Source: Megalobrama amblycephala (lineage: Eukaryota; Chordata; Actinopteri; Cypriniformes; Xenocyprididae). From it: a stretch of 64,000 nt of DNA. The DNA is taken from NCBI RefSeq assembly GCF_018812025.1, contig NC_063058.1, positions 16,254,797-16,318,796 on the forward strand, given 5' to 3'. Position 1 is the stretch's first letter. Every line of letters begins with the position of its first letter. Shown here piece after piece: positions 1-10,999 of this stretch. Below the pieces are notes generated by a model that searched no databases, had not been told where the DNA came from, and saw only the letters and a program-made list of their open reading frames with translations. The position numbers were made by a program, and so were the translations under genes.

Positions 1-380
1 GTCAAGGGCTTCAGGCTGTTTAAAATGCTCTCTGTGCATCCAAAAAAACACACTGTGCTAGAAGAAGGGCTGAATGTATTACAAGAGGCCATTAAATATG
101 TCCGGCTTCTCCTTTATCCTGCACACCAAGGACAGATCCAAAATCTTTGAGTAGGAAAAGGATGATATTCCTGTCTGAGCCCTGAGCGTGTCCTACAGGT
201 AGCCTGGACTTGACATTCTCTGTGCACTAAGCAACAGAATACCATCTGGATCATCGCCCACACAGACCCTTGGCCCTTCATTTCTGCCAATCAAAAGGGT
301 CCCCTTCAGACCTGTTCCATCAGTAGGTGGAGGAGCCACTCTACAATTTAGGGGAAAGGATTTCAGTTTTTCCTGAGTGT
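1..380. repeat. Diverged duplicate segment, copy A
   Basis: This segment is clearly similar to 3626-3890: both begin with the same run through 'caggctgtttaaaatgctct' and share blocks such as 'acaagaggccattaaatatg' and 'cagacccttggcccttc'. By eye it is about 80% alike with small gaps. The + strand is open in frame 1 from base 1 to a stop at about 150, but I do not recognise the peptide and the second copy is frameshifted there, so coding status is unsupported. The remainder up to 597 holds nothing I recognise. Confidence 0.7.
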
Positions 381-597
381 AGGATACTGAGTGCACATAG
401 CATGAAATTTATTTGTTATTTGCTGGTTAGTTTGAAAGTGACTTCTGTGTGACATTGAGCTGTGCTTAATACATTTCTAGTACTGACAATAGGACATTTT
501 TACCCATAAAATGTGGCTGCGCTTTTTACCGGGGGAGGGGCCGATTACAACAGTTGTTAATATAATAAACCTGTGGTAAATTTATGCTCTACCTTAA

Positions 598-1303
598 AGG
601 ATTAGTTAACTTTCAAATAAAATGTTCCTGATAATTTACTCACCCCCATGTCATCCAAGATGTTCATGTTTTTCTTTCTTCAGTTGAAAAGAAATTAAGA
701 TTTTTGATAAAAAAAACATTCCAGGATTTTTCTCCATATAGTGGACTTCAATGGGCACCAAACTGGTGAAGGTCAAAATTACAGTTTCAGTGCAGCTTCA
801 AAGGGCTTTAAACGATACCAGACGAGGAATAAGGGTCTTATCTAGAGAAACGATCGGTCATTTTCGAAAAAAATACAACTGTATATGCTTTACAAACACA
901 AATGGAAAAAATGGAACTGCCGCTGCGTTCGTTCCGTAAGTAGAATAGGGAAGGCGTAGGACATACAGCATAAGCTTTTTGAAGAATACGAAAGTGTGGT
1001 TTTGGCAGAAGCACATGCAAGGTGATAATTTGTTTATAAGCATATACATTTACATTCTTTTTCGAAAATGACAGATCGTTTCGCTAGATAAGACCCTTAC
1101 TCCTCATCTGGTATCGTTTAAAGCCCTTTGAAGCTGCACTGAAACTGTAATTTTGACCTTCAACCATCTGGAGGCCACTATAAGGAGAATAATCCTGGAA
1201 TGTTATTTTCTTTTTGACTGAAGAAAGAAAGACATGAACATCTTGGATGACATGGGGGTGAGTAAATTATCAAGAAAATTTTATTTGAAAGTGAACTAAT
1301 CCT
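598..1303. mobile_element. TTAA-flanked fold-back MITE (AGGATTAGTT family)
   Basis: The element starts AGGATTAGTTAAC and ends GTGAACTAATCCT, with TTAA directly outside both ends (594-597 and 1304-1307). The inverted arms are long, roughly 270-300 bp each. For example 'catgtcatccaagatgttca' on the left matches the reverse complement of 'gaacatcttggatgacat' on the right, and the 'cgataccagacgagg' region at about 815 matches 'cctcatctggtatcg' at about 1105. There is no transposase. A related end pair bounds 36869-38811. TTAA target use is typical of piggyBac-type elements; assignment to that superfamily is inference. Confidence 0.85.
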
Positions 1304-1804
1304 TTAACAAATTCCCAACCACATCCAACCACTAAACCTACCCTTAATGATTCTATAAGCTCCACCCCAACACTGGTCTGAGACTGCTGTGACGTATGGC
1401 TTTGCGGTTTCTCAGTTGGTTATTATTGGCTTTGACAGTAAGCGGAATGGAATGCCCACTTTTCTAGATCCAATTCCCAGCGGGAAAAAACAAGCCACGC
1501 TCACTATTTTTCTCATTTAACATTCCGTTGTGATGAAAAATCACGTCCTCCCTCGAAATCGGGTCTCTGGACCCCAAGCGATCCCATTGGCTCAAATTAC
1601 TTTTAGTGCCTGATTACAATTCCTACAAAATCAAGTTATGATAAATGCTGTTTGAAGTATGACCATTAATGTCTGTATTAGTTAGCTTATGTATTAGCAT
1701 AGCACACAGATACCCGATTAACCTGATAGCTTATTTTATACAAACATCATATTCACAATCATATTTGAAGTAAAAAATCTAAATACTGAGAAAATCACTT
1801 TTAA
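1304..1804. other. Intergenic, no gene seen
   Basis: I see no gene. A motif at 1548-1568 (tcctccctcgaaatcgggtc) recurs inverted at 2476-2497, so the block between them may be an older inverted-end element that now contains the 1805-2180 MITE. A pyrimidine-rich run of CTC triplets lies just inside that MITE at about 1886-1918. Confidence 0.5.
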
Positions 1805-2180
1805 AGGTGCTCTAAGTGATCCTGGGTGGAGTAACGTCCTGTTGACGTTCGAAGTGTTGTCAAACAAAACAGAGGCTAGCTAGACCCTCCCTCCTCCTCC
1901 TCCTCCTCCCCCTCCCCTCTGTGCTTCCTGAAACAATCATGAATGCGCATTTAAAATCATTCTTGTCGGTTATTGGCTGGAGCATGTTTATTATGTTTCG
2001 TGGTCCAGGCTGTACCAGTTTGTTTTTATTGCCGTTTTCGGAGCTTGTGGCGACTACAGGGACCGCGTTTTTTTACAGTGTGTTCAGGGGACAGGCAGCT
2101 AGCGGATAGTGAGGAGATGTTTGCTGTATGTGACAAAAAATTTTTTGGCCTAAAAACGCGTGACATCACTTAGAGCACCT
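1805..2180. mobile_element. TTAA-flanked MITE (AGGTGCTCTAAG family)
   Basis: A 376 bp element with termini AGGTGCTCTAAGTGAT and ATCACTTAGAGCACCT, perfect inverted repeats of 16 bp, flanked on each side by TTAA (1801-1804 and 2181-2184). The interior has a CTC-rich run and no convincing protein. The short open frames inside have no recognisable domain. Confidence 0.88.
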
Positions 2181-3498
2181 TTAAAGTTGTCCAAAGGAAG
2201 TCCTTAGCAATGCATATCCACTCACAAAAATAATTTTTGATATATTTATGGTAGGAAATTTACAAAAAATCTTCATGGAACATGATCTTTACTTAATATC
2301 CTAATGATTTTTGGCATAAACGAAAAATCAATAATTTTGAACCGTACAATGTATTGTTGGCTATTGCTACAAATATACCTGTGTGACTTATGACTGGTTT
2401 TGTGGTCCAGGGTCACATATTTTAAATTAATATTATTCATATGTACTTAGTATAATCATTAACTATTAGTTGATAGAGACCCGATTTCGAGGGAGGACCC
2501 AATTTGTCATGACACTGTTTCACTCAGAAATAAGTCACAATACTGAAGTAAAGTCGGTCGCAACTTCCGGTTCTTGGTGACTTTAATGGCGATCTTGTTT
2601 TTGTAAGAAAAATATTTTAATTTAAATCTTCCAGCAACTGCCGTATGTGCATTCACGAGAGAGTCAAAGTTTTCGATATAAGAGAAGACGTGCTACATCC
2701 TACGTCAGGAGGTCAGAGGTCACCCTTTCCGCCAGAACTCGACTCTCTCATGAACGCGCATACGGCCGTTACTGGAAGCCAGTGATTATAGTTTATAAGG
2801 TTTTAAATATGGATATTTTTCTTACAAAAACCCATCACTTCAAGTTATTATGCCTGCCCACATCCCTTTCACATTCTCATATTATTTCACAAACAAATTC
2901 AAGCTTAATTTGTCTTTACGTTTGGCTTCTGTGCTTTTCCTGATGCGACTGTTTACTTAATGCTTTCAGTATAATGTGAAATCATATGGTTCTTGTAGCA
3001 TTAGGGCCGATATGGCTTTCGTAATGACTCTTTCAATTAAACAAAGCACACAAGCAGTTGGCTGAAAAAGTGCCCCCACTTAAAAGCGATTTGCTTGGCA
3101 TATATCATAGTTTGTGGTCCATAAATGTCATAGAGATTGAAATCACGGTCACGTCTGAACAAAAAATAATATTTCCGATGGCTATGGGTGTCATGATGAT
3201 TGTGTGGGGTTAATTAGCAACAGGGATGAGCTTTCAACTACACTCATCTAGGATGTGTAATTAAGTCGTGCAAACGGCTATTCAATCTCATATTCAGTGA
3301 TTCTGCATGATCAAAATTAAATCATTTTTAATAAATACTCTGAACCTAGACGCTTTTATACCTAAGAGGCATATGAAGCTCCAAAAAGCATGTACATATC
3401 CAGATTTGTAGGGAATTTATTCAGCCTGGGATTTTTGATGGGATTTTCAATGTTACATGGAGGCATCACAATAGCAGGACTTGAAAAGGACATTCTGA
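2181..3498. other. Intergenic with decayed repeat fragments
   Basis: No gene is recognised. About 2205-2420 ends with 'gtggtccagggtcacat', a terminus I associate with a common cyprinid interspersed repeat (recall, not a search). About 2600-2850 is a short inverted pair, 'tttttgtaagaaaaatat' against 'atatttttcttacaaaaac', the same sub-motif found in the fold-back elements at 25.4-27.5 kb and 40.4-42.1 kb, so it is probably a remnant of that family. 2850-3498 holds nothing I can name. Confidence 0.5.
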
Positions 3499-3625
3499 AT
3501 GATTCATAACCACGCTCTTGACCCTGTACTTTTCAGTGACCCATCACAAAATTGTGTAGTCATTTATTTCTGCCAAAAATCTCCACACATACATATCAAA
3601 ACACGATCAGGCAATTACTCTCTCG

Positions 3626-3890
3626 TCAAGGGCTTCAGGCTGTTTAAAATGCTCTCCGTGCACCGCAAAACCATGACACACTGTGCTGGAAGGAGGGCAG
3701 TATGTATTACAAGAGGCCATTAAATATGTCCAACTTTTTCCCTCACACAAACAGGGTCCAAAATCTTCAAGTAGGAAGAGGATGATATTCCTGACTTGAG
3801 TGTGTCCTACAGGAAGACAAGGCTGGATCGACAGCCACACAGACCCTTGGCCCTTCGTTTCTGCCAATCCCATTCAGAGGAGGAGACATG
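3626..3890. repeat. Diverged duplicate segment, copy B
   Basis: Second copy of the segment at 1-380. It lies immediately upstream of the chst1-derived pseudogene fragment at about 3943, whereas copy A has no such fragment in the window. This suggests the chst1 piece joined copy B, or was lost from copy A. Confidence 0.7.
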
Positions 3891-3942
3891 CTTCAATTTC
3901 ATTTTTTGCAAAGGCAATATGGGAGAAAGGGATTGTGTTTAA

Positions 3943-4260
3943 TATGCATAAGTACAACACATCAAGGGACTCAGCAGCCAATGCGAGCTGGACGTTGAAA
4001 TTGTCTCATGACACAGTTGATTACACACAAACTGTTTGTCAGCGTTTTTTTTGATGAGCTCGCCTACAAAGCTGTCAACTCCCCTGAGGAGATGAAAAAC
4101 ATTGCTTTCTCTGAGAGGACAAAACCTTCATACCTTTTTTGTAATAAAAGCAATCATGGGCACAGATATCTATTCATCATTTAAATAATAAGCAGAGCAC
4201 TACAATAATGATATTCAGTATGTTGGTCATTGCTTCGACAACAGTTAATGTGTTCAATCT
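3943..4260 (+). pseudogene. Truncated, frameshifted chst1 3'-end duplicate
   Basis: The sequence aligns with chst1 codons about 354-420 and part of its 3'UTR. It begins 'cataagtac', carries the equivalent of SRDSAANA...LKLSHDTVDYTQTVCQ, then a run of eight Ts shifts the frame to a premature stop at 4052-4054. The equivalent of DEL-YKAVNSPEE follows in another frame. A 3'UTR block at 4214-4253 (ttggtcattgcttcgacaac) matches chst1 at about 13854-13890, with roughly 170 bp of intervening 3'UTR missing. No sulfotransferase core, PAPS-binding motif or N terminus is present, so it cannot encode an enzyme. It retains non-coding 3'UTR, and no poly(A) tract was noted at the end, so a segmental duplication or a truncated retrocopy are both possible. 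Confidence 0.88.
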
Positions 4261-5257
4261 TTTGAAATTATGAAAGCACACATTTTATAGTTTCAAAGGG
4301 GGTTGTACTATTTGCGTGTAAGCATAAGTTTGAAGTAAACACAATCCACACAAGAGTAAATAGCACCATAATGATCATCAGAACAAAGAAAAACAGCTAC
4401 ATTCAAGATTAAAGATTGTACTATGTAAGCAATGCTGCAGAAGTTTGTTTATCCAACTTTGCTGACTGTGACAACACATGGATTGGAAAAATGATTTTTT
4501 TTTTTGACCTTTCAGGGCATTCAGGAGAAATGACACCCCCTTGTGGTCTGTAAAAATGCAGTAGCTAATCATGACTACTTTTTTGTTTTGCCAATAATAT
4601 GCAGGCCGACATTTTCAAATGCTTTGTGCAGCAATCTTGCCGGAGAACAACACAATTATATGCAACACTACCCACATTTCATACTTTCCACAACTATCAT
4701 ATTCACTTCCACACCTGTCCAATAAAATCAAGCTCTTGTTAGAGAAAACAATGAAAATGAAAACAAAAATCAAAGACACCTATTATTGGCAATACTTACA
4801 GACCATCAACGCTGTTTATTCTCATCATGGCTTGTTCTAAAGTCAGTCAGCTAATCTGCTATATGCAGCTTCTGTTCTCAGATCCAGCGGACTGTTTGGT
4901 GTAATGGAAAGCACCATGGCAGCTCCTGTCTTAATTAGAGTAGGACTTGACGGCCCACTGTTTTCCAGCCCTTTTTTCTCCCACACAAACTCTTTTCAAT
5001 TACACAAAATAAAGTCAGCTGTCTCGTCTGCAGGCACTGATCCAAATACAGCAGAGGAACAACCTTGACCAGCCGAGACCCAAATGTTCCTGACTCACGC
5101 ATGAACCATCAGAGACAACGCTCAGACAGTTCTCATATTCATTAAGTCTGTGTAGGTGAAGTTTGGGTATTTAGCTGGGGAAATTTGGCTGAAAGCCTGA
5201 CAAGCTTTTACTGGTCAATAATATAACATGTTGGCTAATAATATTATTATAGCATAG
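4261..5257. other. Intergenic, no gene seen
   Basis: No gene is recognised. A piece at 4515-4575 (caggagaaatgacaccccct, then tgtggtctg) recurs at about 15888-15945. The motif at 4601-4624 (gcaggccgacattttcaaat) is a third copy of the inverted ends found at 8361-8410 and 8801-8850. Confidence 0.45.
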
Positions 5258-6193
5258 CTTCCCAAACTGGGGTACGTGAGGTAACAAAAGGGGGTACGCG
5301 AACAAAATGCTGAGTAGTTCATTTAATTCTACATTAAAATAATATTAAAATAGAGCATGTATTTCTAACTGCCAAAATGTCGTAAATCCAGTACATTTAA
5401 TCAAATTACCTCATCATTTGCAGTCAAAAATGATTGTATCCACACAAGCAGTATGCATATGATGCCGAATCTGCTGCCTTAAATCGCGCTAAATTACTGT
5501 CGTTCTCGACAGTGCACCTTTGTAAAAGTGGGGATTGAGCACTTACTCGCATGAAGAACAAATATAGACGCAGATAATGAATTAATTTCGATTTAAGACT
5601 CAAACTTTCTCCGGTACAAAAACATACCTTGTGTGAGTTCTTGTATTTAATGATGATAACGAGCAAGAACGCAATTGTTCCCCAATATCCACATGACTGC
5701 AAACGTGACATTATTATACAACAGGTCAAAAAACAAAATGTACATTTTAAACACAGTACTGCCAGTATTTAATCTATTTTTCAATGAAATAATAACGAAA
5801 ACCACAGCAGAACTACAACACACGTCTGTGTTTCGCGAACAATTCTGCGGCTTTGAACGAATTGTGAGAGTCGATTCAATGATTCATTCACAGCCACTTG
5901 CTTCGTTACTGAATGAATGACTCGATGACTCATTCATAAAACAGTGACTTGCTGCCACCTACTGGTTTCACCATCATTGCATATTTTTCTATTGAACATT
6001 TTTATTTAAAACATTATTTATTTTATAAAGTTATTCATAAAGGTAAAAATACACTGGAAAATCAATTTAGGGGGCAAATATTGTCCCTTAATGGTAAAGG
6101 TGTGACTGCAGTCGAAGTGGAAGAGAGGGGGTACACGGAAGGATGGTAATGCCTTCAGGGGGTACTCAACGCTAAAAAGTTTGGGAACCACTG
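5258..6193. mobile_element. hAT-like non-autonomous element
   Basis: The right end reads outward as CAGTGGTTCCCAAACT, a hallmark terminal sequence of many vertebrate hAT elements. The left end reads catagcttcccaaact, a mutated version. Subterminal 'gggggtac' motifs occur at both ends. I could not find a convincing 8 bp target duplication and there is no transposase. Length is about 936 bp. Confidence 0.7.
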
Positions 6194-6390
6194 GCATAGC
6201 ATAATACTTTGCTATACTTCATAGATTTAAAAAATAAAGGTTCTTTATTGCCATTTATGGTTCCATGATGGTTCCATTAAGAATCTTTACCACCCTTCTA
6301 TAGATGGTTTCAACGGAAACAACATAAAATAAGCATTTTGTGCCCAAACTTAGACTTCCACATAGAATCAATAACTGTAACCGTGAAACC

Positions 6391-7132
6391 GTCTATAGAG
6401 ACAGAGCGACACGTGTCATAATCTGAAAACCACGCCCACCGGGGGGGAAACAATCCAACCGTCTCCATTGACTTTGCATTGCATGAGGCTGCCTCCTTGT
6501 CATTTCTGACTTATAACAAAAACAGAACAATCTCTAAAAGCTGCTATGTGACAAGATGTGCAGCAAAGAAGCTAAAAAAAAACCCAGAACCAAAAACCCA
6601 GAAGATTTTATAAGCTGTTGACCCAAAAAACAAGCATTTAAGGACTAAATGGCGATTGAGATAGAGCGCGACATGTCATATTTCTATGAGAACTACACCC
6701 ACTGCAGGGTAACGTAATCAGCGACAGGAAATATAATATATAAAACTGACATTTGGATATTTGACTTAACAGTGACTAAATGTTTACTGCACATGTAGGC
6801 TTACTGAGGCATACTGAGTGTCTGGATCCCAAAAATTACCCATTCTTCCTACTGATGCTTCTCTTCTTATTGCCTGTATCCACTTTTGTCTCCTTAAAGG
6901 CTGGCTTTTACGGTTCGGTAGCTTATTAAAACTTAGTTCTGGGTTTTTTAGCTTGTTTGCTGCACACCTTGTCACATACCAGCTTTAGGCATTGTTCTGT
7001 TTTTTGTAATAAGTCAGAAATGACAAGGAGGCAGTCTCACGCAATACAAAGTCAATGGAGACGGTTGGATTATTTTCCCCCGCGGTGGGCGTGGTTTTCA
7101 GATTACACTAAATGCGCTCTGCGACTATAGAC
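6391..7132. mobile_element. Fold-back element with THAP-domain remnants
   Basis: The left arm (about 6391-6600) and the reverse complement of the right arm (about 6930-7132) are near-identical. Both begin GTCTATAG and share 'ctgaaaaccacgcccacc' and 'caaccgtctccattgactt'. Each arm carries the start of a THAP-like zinc finger. On the + strand, codons 6539-6559 read S-C-Y-V-T-R-C, giving the Cys-x4-Cys pair. On the - strand, 6784-6981 reads on through SF-x-KLP and R-x-x-KW-x-x-AIRRE, the usual THAP core, but its first Cys is Trp. THAP domains are found in P-element-type transposases and in cellular THAP proteins. The inverted arms and absent catalytic region suggest a non-autonomous P-like element. 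No target duplication was seen. Confidence 0.65.
6784..6981 (-). pseudogene. THAP zinc-finger fragment
   Basis: On the minus strand the frame reads W-Y-V-T-R-C-A-A-N-K followed by ELSFNKLP, a run of basic residues, KWIQAIRRE and NFWDP. This follows the THAP consensus: Cys-x4-Cys, a SFHxFP-like motif, a R-x-x-W-x-x-AI helix, then W-x-P. The first zinc ligand is Trp, and the frame ends before the distal Cys-x2-His pair and before any transposase body. It lies in one arm of the fold-back element and is best read as a decayed transposase exon rather than a host gene. Confidence 0.6.
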
Positions 7133-7718
7133 CTTATGTAGCCCCGCCCTTTTTCATCGCTGCGCTCGTTGTCTTTTGACTTTCGGTTTGTATTTCCACA
7201 GCGATCTTACGTATTTATGAATGAACTGTTTGTTTTAAAATCTTCCCGGTCTACTGATATTTGTTAAGACATCTGCTCTAAACATTACATTGCTCATGAT
7301 AACTTTCGTTAGCTCTACAATACATAAATCCACTTCACCAGCTAATTAATCTTTGACAGTGATGCCATAGAAATATAAAGCGCTACCGCGAAAACGGACG
7401 TTCAATTCAAAGATGGCTGTGCGCACGTTTCTCTGGCGGTCAATAGTTTTTTTTAGTGGAAAAAGGTTCTTTAGATCATTAGAATGTTCTAAAAATAGTT
7501 CATTTAAAATCTGTTAAATACCCCCTATGGTGAAAATCAAGTTTTTGATGTTTTTTTTTTAATGTCTATGTGGTGTTTTCAATATACTTTAAGACAAAAC
7601 GTGCAAATTCATATGTCAACACCATTGCTGAGTATTTTTTCTCTTTAAAACTGCAGTGAAAACCATGGTTTGAAATCGCTGGTGTCTGTGACGTCACAAA
7701 CTACCTTGTAACCAATCT
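7133..7718. other. Intergenic, no gene seen
   Basis: AT-rich sequence with a GC-richer patch around 7380-7440. I recognise no gene or complete element. The short poly-T run at about 7550 is unremarkable. Confidence 0.4.
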
Positions 7719-7820
7719 GGGGTGCGTTTCCCAAAGCGAACTATGGTCGCAAGTTCCGTCGTTACCAATAGAGTTCAATGGGACTTACGACCATGGCTCA
7801 CCAACGAAACACACCCCAGG
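7719..7820. mobile_element. Small palindromic MITE
   Basis: About 102 bp with ends CTGGGGTGCGTTTC and GAAACACACCCCAG and a second inverted block (gaactatggtcgcaag against cttacgaccatgg). No coding content. The element is essentially one imperfect hairpin. Confidence 0.65.
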
Positions 7821-8360
7821 TCAACTATAGTAGGGGAGTCTCGAGAGAAGCCAGGTTATCCCGGTGTATTTTTCTGTTGATATGAAAAATCAGGTAGATT
7901 TAGCAATATGGCGGGTGTATGATGTATATTACGATGTTATGATGAAGTATATGCCTTTCTCCACTGACGTTCTGAGTTGTTCAAAGCATTTGTAAGGATA
8001 CTGATTGTTAAAAGGCAGCTATCTGACTCTGACATGGCGAACGAGAACATGGTTTGAGCAACACATTATTAGCTGTTTGATAACATAGCTAGTCAAGCAA
8101 AAGGCTAATCATATTATTTACCGTTATGTGTCCGATGTTGTAAAAAGCGATACCATTGTGCAGCGTTTACCTCAGTATGTTGACCAAGTGGATCTCTGAG
8201 CTAGCGTGAGCAGGTGGAGGCGAGACTAATTTGAATATTCATTGATCCACGTATAATAAATAGGCAAGGGTGTAGAGTTACATTCAAGCTATTTTAAGGC
8301 ATAAAGAAATGTTTTTCATGGGACAAAAATGCTTAAATATGTCATTTTGGTGATCAAAGA
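7821..8360. other. Intergenic, no gene seen
   Basis: No gene, tRNA or complete repeat is recognised in this interval. Confidence 0.4.
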
Positions 8361-8850
8361 TGAGTTTGTGTACTCAAGCATTTGAAAACGTCGGCCTGCA
8401 TATCAGCAAGAATAGAATGTGATAAGAAATTATGTACAAATAAAACATTTAACTGTGGGCCTTCATGCTAGTCCATTAAACCAAGCCAGAGTGTAAGAGG
8501 TCTTTCAGAGTTTGTCGTAAGTCTATTCTGGTTTCGCTTCGTCTGCCTCTTGCACAGTACAATCGCATATTGAAATCACGTTTCATGCTTTGGGTTTCCT
8601 CATTTCTCTGGACACGGTTGTCATAGAGGATCCGTAAATTCAGAGCACTAGAAAATAACTGCCGAATCGTTGATGCAGTGCAGTGTTCGGTGGACAGAGC
8701 GGGGAGGATCATTTGCGTTTGAAAGCTTATTACCAGCTCTCAGCAGGGTGGATAAAGGGGACACACACCCATCTTCACCCCAGTACTGCACACTTTATGC
8801 CTTGCTGATATGCAGGCCGACGTTTTCAAATGCTTGAGTACACACACTGA
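8361..8850. mobile_element. 490 bp element with 50 bp inverted ends
   Basis: 8361-8410 and the reverse complement of 8801-8850 agree at 48 of 50 positions; the core is GCAGGCCGACGTTTTCAAA on the right arm. The interior carries one open frame on the minus strand (8476-8712, 78 codons) with no domain I recognise. A third, single copy of the end motif lies at 4601-4624. I could not define a target-site duplication, so the superfamily is unknown. Confidence 0.65.
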
Positions 8851-10200
8851 TTGAAATTGGGGTTGCATTGAGCACACAAAGATAAAACTGATTTCGCAAA
8901 AAGCCAACCATAATCTCACATTTGGCAGCTTCTGAGATTGCAAGACGTTGAACTGGGGGAAAAGCCCCATTTCAAATGCCAGTGTCTGGCTTCAGGTGAA
9001 AGGATAAAAAGGGAAAAACACAGCAGATGATGTGAAGAATGGAGGAGTGCAGATTTTTTGGTCCAAATGAACTCAAAAGTTTTGTCAAGTTTTAAATTGT
9101 AAGTAGACATGAAATGAGTCATTTTTTTATGGTGTCCAATCTGAAATGAACCTGGTACTGTATATTACTGAAGAGCATCTGAACAACCTTTTTATCAAGT
9201 GTAATTTGTCAACAAAACCAAAGTAACCAAAATAACTTGGCTAGTAAATATTTTATTCAGTCATTGCTTGTCCTTCACCTAATCAGCCTGAATGTAGCCA
9301 ATTATTTTTGAAGGTTTATTTGTTTGTGATCTTTTGTTATAAAGAAATGAGAACTTTATTCTAATGAGAAATTTTAATTTGCATCTCTAACAACAGAACC
9401 AAGTCCACAACCTATTTTTTTTTTCCCTTTTTCCGATAATTTGTTACACTCTGAAGTAACAATACCGAAGAAAAAAATGTTCCGCTACTTTGATTTCATT
9501 GCAACTTGAAGTGTTTTTATATGAAATCCAAATGATATTAAATCGTGAACCACATATCGAACCAAATCATGAGACAAATATTGCACCATCTCTGGCTTTG
9601 TGTGAATAACACAATTTCCCTCCTTTGCAGCTCTCAAATCTCAATAATGTTCATACACTCAAACATGGCGTATTAAGATGCACTGATGCTCTGCACCATC
9701 AGATTTGCCAAATAATAACACAAAATTAGATTTTAAAGCTACGGCAAAAGAGCAAGAGTTTCAGCATGTAACAATGTAAATTTTGGTCTATTCCTCACAC
9801 AAAGCTATCGCATGGCTTCAGAAGACTTACATGCATGCATGAGTCATATGGTCTACTGTTCCAGAATGTTTGTTGTACGTTTTGTCATTTTTACAACTTG
9901 ATAGTTCCCATTCACTTTCATTGTATGGATATTCTGCTTCGTTTTCGATTAAAAAAAGTCAGGTTTGGAACAATATAAGGGTGAGAAAAGGAATTTATTT
10001 TGGGGTGCTGCCCTACGAATATAGTTATCAGTGAAAGGCTTATTCAACCAAAACAAGCACTAATTAAAACCAACAAGGATCATATGGAGGACAAAACTTA
10101 ATTGTATGTATAAATTGAGGTGTGAGAAGTTACACACCCTCACAATGTGGAAAAACACTATTTTTCTACACATGCTGTGCCATTACATAATTATTTTTAG
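8851..10200. other. Intergenic, no gene seen
   Basis: No coding region, RNA gene or complete mobile element is recognised. Open frames here are short and lack protein-like composition. Confidence 0.4.
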
Positions 10201-10329
10201 CCCTTCAGTCAGTCAGTCAGTCAGTACTGAAATCCACCAGCTGGCATGTCTGTCCTCACATATTCCTTAAAAAAATAAATAAAAAAATAAAAAAATATGT
10301 ATGTATGTATATGTATGTATGTATGTAGG

Positions 10330-10385
<56 letters not shown>
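10201..10385. repeat. Microsatellite cluster: (TCAG)n, (TATG)n, (TA)n
   Basis: A short TCAG repeat at about 10207-10224 is followed by an A-rich stretch, GTAT repeats at about 10297-10326, and an uninterrupted TA tract of about 55 bp at 10330-10385. A shorter TA tract followed by 'gcctata' at about 10885-10905 mirrors the 'ggctata' that opens this one. Confidence 0.92.
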
Positions 10386-10391
<6 letters not shown>

Positions 10392-10999
10392 AATGAAATA
10401 AATATGAAAATTGTAAACAAATCAAAAAATTTATCTCATTCATTAGTTTAAAATAAAATCCAAAGTAGTATCTAATAGATGAAGATTGAGTAAGAAGTAA
10501 GACATTTGCAGAATGAAAAAAGTAAGAAAGTCTTCTGAAACTAAACATTTTAGATGCTGTGCTTACATAACAGGAAGGTACTAGGAAAAGTATCTATTGT
10601 ACTTCTTTTGCAACAATTTAATGATGCAGATCCGATTAGATCACCATGTTCTTGTAATATAGCAGATCTTGCATTATCTCATGTCAGAGGAGATGAAAAC
10701 AGATGCACTTTGATAAAGGTACATCTTGAGATCAAGTCTGAAGGAAAAATACACTCAAAGAAATCAATAACATGTACAGGGAAAATCGTAACATAAGGCA
10801 TAAAAAGGATCTAGAATTCACTGAGAGAAGATTAAGATTCACAACAAGAAAAAAATATAAAAGAAATAAATAAAAGACATTACTCAAGACATATATATAT
10901 ATATAGCCTATAAAAGAAATTTCTAGATGCCACCAGTTTACCTCATCCAAACTAACTCCATGTTCAAAGGCTTTAGCATCGAGCACAGACATGTTCTGA
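10386..10999. other. AT-rich intergenic sequence
   Basis: No gene is recognised. The open frames here (up to 112 codons) are AT-rich with low-complexity translations. Confidence 0.4.
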
